Assembly: GCA_964584665.1 (NCBI GenBank)
Contig: CAZPAO010000065.1
Span: 1-7,282, forward strand
Direction: 5' to 3'
DNA from: DASUBN01 sp964584665
GTDB lineage: Bacteria > Pseudomonadota > Gammaproteobacteria > Natronospirales > REEB76
Length of the DNA: 7,282 nt
This document shows, one piece after another, positions 6,001-7,282 of this stretch; position 1 is the stretch's first letter, and every line of letters begins with the position of its first letter. The notes beneath the pieces were generated by a model. The model was not told the origin of the DNA and made no database searches. It saw only the letters and a program-made list of their open reading frames with translations. The translations under genes were made by a program, and so were the position numbers.

Positions 6001-7282
6001 AGCACCCTCACCGGGCGCAACGTGGCCAGCACCTGGTCCATCACCGGCACGGACAGCGGCACCTATAACGACGGCACCGCGACCCTGAACTGGAACAACT
6101 TCGCCGACATCACCGGCGGCACGGCGGCGGATGGCTTCACTATCGTCGGCGGCGGCAGCTTGAGCGGCACGCTCGACGGCGGTACCGGCACCGATACCCT
6201 CACGGGCGACAACGGCGGCGATGCCTTCAACATCAGCGGCACCAATAGCGGCAGCGTCGCCACGCTGGTGAGCGCCTTCACCAGCATTGAGAACCTGACC
6301 GGTGGCACAGGTGCGGACAGCTTCACGTTCAGCGGCACCGGCCATATCACCGGTACCCTGACCGGCGGCGCCGGCACCGACACCCTCACGGGCAACAACC
6401 TGGCCACGGCTTGGTCACTCACCGGCGTTAACGCCGGGAACCTGACCGATGCTAACGGCACGGATGCCTTCACCGGCATCGAAGACTTGGTGGGCGGTTC
6501 TAGCACCGATGGCTTCACTATCAATGGCGGCACCATCGCCTCCATCGATGGCGGCGCCGGTACCAACAGCCTCACCGGCGACAGCGCGGGCGATGCCTTC
6601 GTCATCAACGGCACGGATAGTGGCAGCGTCACCGCCAAGGTCACGGCCTTCAGCAACATCGAGAACCTCACGGGCGGCACGGGTGCCGATACCTTCACCT
6701 TCAGCGGCACCGGCAGCCTGAGCGGCACGCTGGATGGCGGCACCGGCAGCGACACCCTCACGGGCAATAACCTGGCCACCACTTGGTCCGTCACCGGTTC
6801 CAATGCCGGCAGCTTGGCGGACGCCAATGGCACCGACAACTTCATCGGCATCGAGAACCTCACGGGCGGCAGCAATGCCGATGCCTTCACCTTGAACGGC
6901 GGCACGCTCTCCGGCGCCATCAATGGCGGCGGCGGCACCGACACCCTCACGGGTGACAACGTGGCCAACACCTGGACCATCAGCGGCGTCAACACCGGTT
7001 CGGTGACGGGCGTCACCGGCGGCTTCAGTAACGTCGAGGATCTGGTCGGCGGCAGCGGCACCGACAGCTTCACCCTGACCGGCGGCACCATCGTTTCCAT
7101 AGACGGCGGCGCTGGCACGAACAGCCTGACCGGCGACAATGCCGGTGACGCTTTCATCATCAGCGGCACCGACAGCGGCAGCGTCACCGGCAAGGTGACT
7201 GGCTTCAGTAACATCGCCAACCTCACGGGCGGCACGGCGGCGGACAGCTTCGTGATCTCTGGCGGGACGCTCAGCGGCTCCA
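1..7282 (+). CDS. Interior fragment of a giant beta-strand-repeat, RTX-like surface or secreted protein (both ends missing)
   Basis: Frame 1 is open from the first to the last base: 2427 complete codons with no stop and no credible start. The only in-frame ATG is at 3811, inside a repeat, so the gene begins upstream and ends downstream. The product consists of modules of about 60 residues with recurring motifs: TLTGDN, NTWTVTG, FSNIENL, GGTLSGSI and GGxGxD. It contains no Cys, one Met (residue 1271), two Arg (432, 2006), nine Lys and four Pro, with abundant Asp, so it should be very acidic. About 26 turns match the GGxGxD core of hemolysin-type calcium-binding repeats, and several more have Asn instead of Asp. 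Phrases such as LDYSSATGPITVNLQTGTA resemble segments of large RTX proteins. Known families with this look are exported adhesins or biofilm matrix proteins, so an extracellular structural or adhesive role is inferred. No signal peptide, TPS domain, membrane segment, enzyme domain or export signal is visible. Type I and two-partner secretion both remain possible. Confidence 0.93.
148..308 (+). repeat. Near-identical 161-bp direct repeat, copy 1
   Basis: This segment of the first superunit's b module matches bases 2035-2195 at a constant offset of 1887 bp (629 residues). A single mismatch is seen (base 186 C, base 2073 A, silent in a Thr codon). Flanking sequence on both sides is clearly more diverged, so identity is concentrated in this tract. 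It encodes ASNTLTGEN through DAFTLNGG. Confidence 0.9.
958..1112 (+). repeat. 155-bp direct repeat at the junction of superunits 2 and 3
   Basis: It matches bases 1474-1628 at an offset of exactly 516 bp, with about six mismatches. The stretch 1033-1112 equals 1549-1628 with no difference (80 bp). It encodes GNLVGGSNTDDFVFSDG, then the GGGGSDTLDLSAY start of the next unit. High identity continues patchily to about 1214 and 1730. Confidence 0.88.
1474..1628 (+). repeat. 155-bp direct repeat at the junction of superunits 3 and 4
   Basis: This is the partner of bases 958-1112. One visible amino-acid difference is GAT (Gly-Ala-Thr) changed to GKT, which introduces Lys509. The same GKTLSG variant appears again at residue 621, so the substitution was copied to, or shared with, the next junction. 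Confidence 0.88.
1567..1902 (+). repeat. Short superunit: 112 residues, with a hybrid b/c module
   Basis: This is the fourth superunit. Its a module is intact and its b module begins normally (TLTGENTANTW, LTWSNF, LTGGSSTD). After that point the sequence continues as the end of a c module (SFVFSNGKTLSG, then GGGGSD). Compared with the preceding unit, exactly 60 residues (180 bp) are absent. The junction lies in the shared GG-S-S/N-T-D turn near bases 1822-1851, which occurs in both b and c. This is what an in-frame crossover between two similar turns would leave. A collapsed assembly could look the same. Confidence 0.85.
2035..2195 (+). repeat. Near-identical 161-bp direct repeat, copy 2
   Basis: This is the partner of bases 148-308, lying in the fifth superunit, with one mismatch over 161 bp. 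Its left edge abuts a diverged patch (2014-2034) and its right edge is followed by GNVNGAGGSD in place of GSINGGTGSN. The sharp edges suggest a recent duplication or gene conversion tract. Confidence 0.9.
2155..2691 (+). repeat. Central block A, copy 1 (offset of about 436 residues)
   Basis: Residues 719-897 align with residues 1155-1332 at an offset of 436, falling to 435 after a one-residue indel (GISGSFSN against GMTNFSN). Shared landmarks are GGTLSGN, FSNIETL or FSSIETL, the IDLS start of an a-like module, SGYSGTSSVG, NIDSLTSAAGGTLSSSL, and NAAHTL near the end. This block lacks the YAGGVGAVTGGF form of the N-proximal a modules and marks the transition to the central region. DNA identity is visibly lower than in the most recent repeats. 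Confidence 0.8.
2668..3648 (+). repeat. Central block B, copy 1 (offset of exactly 593 residues)
   Basis: Residues 890-1216 align without gaps to residues 1483-1809 (offset 1779 bp). Shared landmarks in order are DTLQG, DYYAITG, SGSVGTSSGS, TDLVGSFTGIENLTGG, DGGNGTDSADYSNVTG, VESLVGNGAN, YSGFDNLSGTTGADHFLFDGG, LDYSSATGPITVNLQTGTA, FEDLVGTGDAADKLIGANG and FTFSAIANLQGG. Identity rises from moderate in the first half to about 96% at 3142-3540, with 3181-3365 identical base for base to 4960-5144 (185 bp). Confidence 0.92.
3463..3996 (+). repeat. Central block A, copy 2
   Basis: This is the partner of 2155-2691. It contains the only methionine codon of the frame (ATG at 3811) within SVGMTNFSNIDSL, where copy 1 has SVGISGSFSNIDSL. 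The context is mid-repeat and no ribosome-binding sequence is expected or seen, so it is not a start. An ATA isoleucine codon at 3727, rare here, lies in its a-like module. Confidence 0.8.
3973..4446 (+). repeat. Diverged intermediate copy related to block B
   Basis: Residues 1325-1482 repeat the opening of block B: GGAGNDTFTL, AGGSLSG, GGGGSDTLVGDDNGD, an ITG strand, LVGSYSGIENLTGG, DGGNGTDTVDYSAVTG and IEDLIGNGNAG. They are shorter and end at a DGFTYSDFANLKGTTGAD segment that leads directly into block B copy 2. The equivalent openings are at residues 890, 1325 and 1483. Copy 2 of the opening therefore lacks the YSGFDNLSG to SFIGGTF portion, probably an older internal deletion or a truncated duplication. 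Confidence 0.7.
4447..5427 (+). repeat. Central block B, copy 2
   Basis: This is the partner of 2668-3648. It carries three of the protein's four prolines: residue 1537 (GSPTD), 1588 (VTGPLTI) and 1683 (ATGPITV). The last matches Pro1090 of copy 1. The LDYSSATGPITVNL part resembles a segment often seen between calcium-binding repeats of large RTX proteins; that comparison rests on recollection of the family, not on a search. Confidence 0.92.
5593..5838 (+). repeat. C-proximal module of about 82 residues, copy 1
   Basis: Residues 1865-1946 run EDLVGGNSTDSFTLSGG, then TIVSIDGGAGTNSL, GDTFDITGSDSGSVTGKV and FSNIANLTGGTGNDSF. The combination of SIDGGAGTNSL with a Lys-Val pair is diagnostic for this module, which recurs at 6481 and 7036. 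Three of the nine lysines of the window are the Lys of this module. Confidence 0.85.
5866..6141 (+). repeat. Reappearing N-terminal-type a+b cassette
   Basis: Residues 1956-2047 (SIDYSAY, GTDGGITGGFSNID, STLTGRNVASTW, NDGTATLNWNNF, ITGGTAADGF) have the a+b order of the N-proximal superunits. The closest is superunit 2 (from base 532), which shares GTDGGITGGFSGID and NDGTATLTWSNF. It lies about 1780 residues away from that unit, between C-proximal modules. It holds one of the two arginines (Arg2006), replacing the Glu or Asp of TLTGEN or TLTGDN. Confidence 0.82.
6298..6669 (+). repeat. 124-residue C-proximal unit, copy 1
   Basis: Residues 2100-2223 comprise TGGTGADSFTFSGTG, GGAGTDTLTGNNLATAWSLTG, DANGTDAFTGIEDL, GGSSTDGF, SIDGGAGTNSL and FSNIENL. 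It aligns with the following 124-125 residues. The TLTGNNLAT and DANGTD motifs occur only in these two units. Confidence 0.85.
6481..6732 (+). repeat. C-proximal module of about 82 residues, copy 2
   Basis: Residues 2161-2244 (EDLVGGSSTDGF, TIASIDGGAGTNSL, GDAFVINGTDSGSVTAKV, FSNIENLTGGTGADTF) match copy 1 at an offset of 296 residues. Lys2213 occupies the module's conserved basic position. Confidence 0.85.
6670..7044 (+). repeat. 124-125-residue C-proximal unit, copy 2
   Basis: This copy begins TGGTGADTFTFSGTGSLSG and carries TLTGNNLATTWSVTG and DANGTDNFIGIENL. Its second half is replaced by a c-like module (GGTLSGAINGGGGTDTLTG, NVANTWTISG, GFSNVEDL) where copy 1 has the SIDGGAGTNSL module. 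This again shows swapping of whole modules at shared turns. Confidence 0.8.
7036..7282 (+). repeat. C-proximal module of about 82 residues, copy 3, running off the window
   Basis: Residues 2346-2427 (EDLVGGSGTDSFTL, TIVSIDGGAGTNSL, GDAFIISGTDSGSVTGKV, FSNIANLTGGTAADSF) repeat copies 1 and 2, and the last codons begin another GGTLSGS turn. The frame is still open at the last base, so the repeat array continues beyond the window. Confidence 0.85.

Noticed and set aside
2032..6345. Minus-strand reading frame of 1437 codons, Ala/Gly/Val/Glu/Asp-rich
   Set aside because: It is exactly codon-for-codon antisense to the repeat gene and is open only because TTA, CTA and TCA are not used. Its product repeats follow the sense repeats, and no start context or family resemblance is seen.
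6063..7235. Minus-strand frame of 390 codons, rich in Pro, Val, Leu and Ser; similar ones at 5028-5870, 81-533 and 3249-3782
   Set aside because: These are periodic shadows. The reversed Gly/Thr/Asn/Ser codons give Pro/Val/Leu in this phase, and the same peptide phrases recur wherever the sense repeats recur.
1..7281. Many N-x-S/T sites as targets for HMW1-type glycosylation
   Set aside because: In a protein this rich in Asn, Ser and Thr they are expected by chance, and no glycosyltransferase gene is in the window.
1..7282. Classical RTX toxin (hemolysin or leukotoxin type)
   Set aside because: No run of consecutive nonapeptides and no hydrophobic pore-forming or acylation region is visible. 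Only the turn core is shared.

Overview
The whole window is the interior of one giant protein gene. Reading from base 1 on the + strand, the frame runs for 2427 codons plus one extra base with no stop, and neither end of the gene is present. No RNA gene, promoter, terminator, insertion sequence, CRISPR array or second credible gene is visible, and there is no non-coding stretch. The sequence is GC-rich (about 63% in the first line), with C or G at most third positions and very few A/T-rich leucine and serine codons. This fits a high-GC bacterium, most likely a proteobacterium because giant Gly/Ser/Thr/Asn/Asp repeat adhesins are common there. That placement is inference, as no taxonomic marker is present.

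The protein is a repetitive, extremely acidic, Gly/Thr/Ser/Asn/Asp-rich chain. It has no Cys, one Met, two Arg, nine Lys and four Pro in 2427 residues. It is built from modules of roughly 60 residues, each readable as about three coils of some 20 residues: a TLTGDN...NTW..TG strand-turn, an FSNIENL.GG..xDxF strand-turn, and a GGTLSGSI.GGxGxD strand-turn. Many turns match the GGxGxDx core of RTX (hemolysin-type calcium-binding) repeats, but they are spaced about 20 and 40 residues apart rather than every nine. A secreted or surface-exposed beta-solenoid-like adhesin or matrix protein is the best reading. The secretion route (type I or two-partner) cannot be decided because the termini lie outside the window.

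Layout: (1) bases 16-2415, five superunits of about 172 residues (a+b+c modules), the fourth lacking exactly one 60-residue module; (2) about 2155-5427, a more diverged central region made of long duplicated blocks at constant offsets of 436 and 593 residues, including 185 bp of perfect identity; (3) about 5428-7282, a C-proximal mosaic with a reappearing N-terminal-type a+b cassette, a roughly 82-residue module in three copies and a 124-residue unit. The repeats point to growth by repeated in-frame duplication, deletion and homogenisation. No multi-gene system can be seen here; the points of interest are this protein's architecture and its internal evolution.
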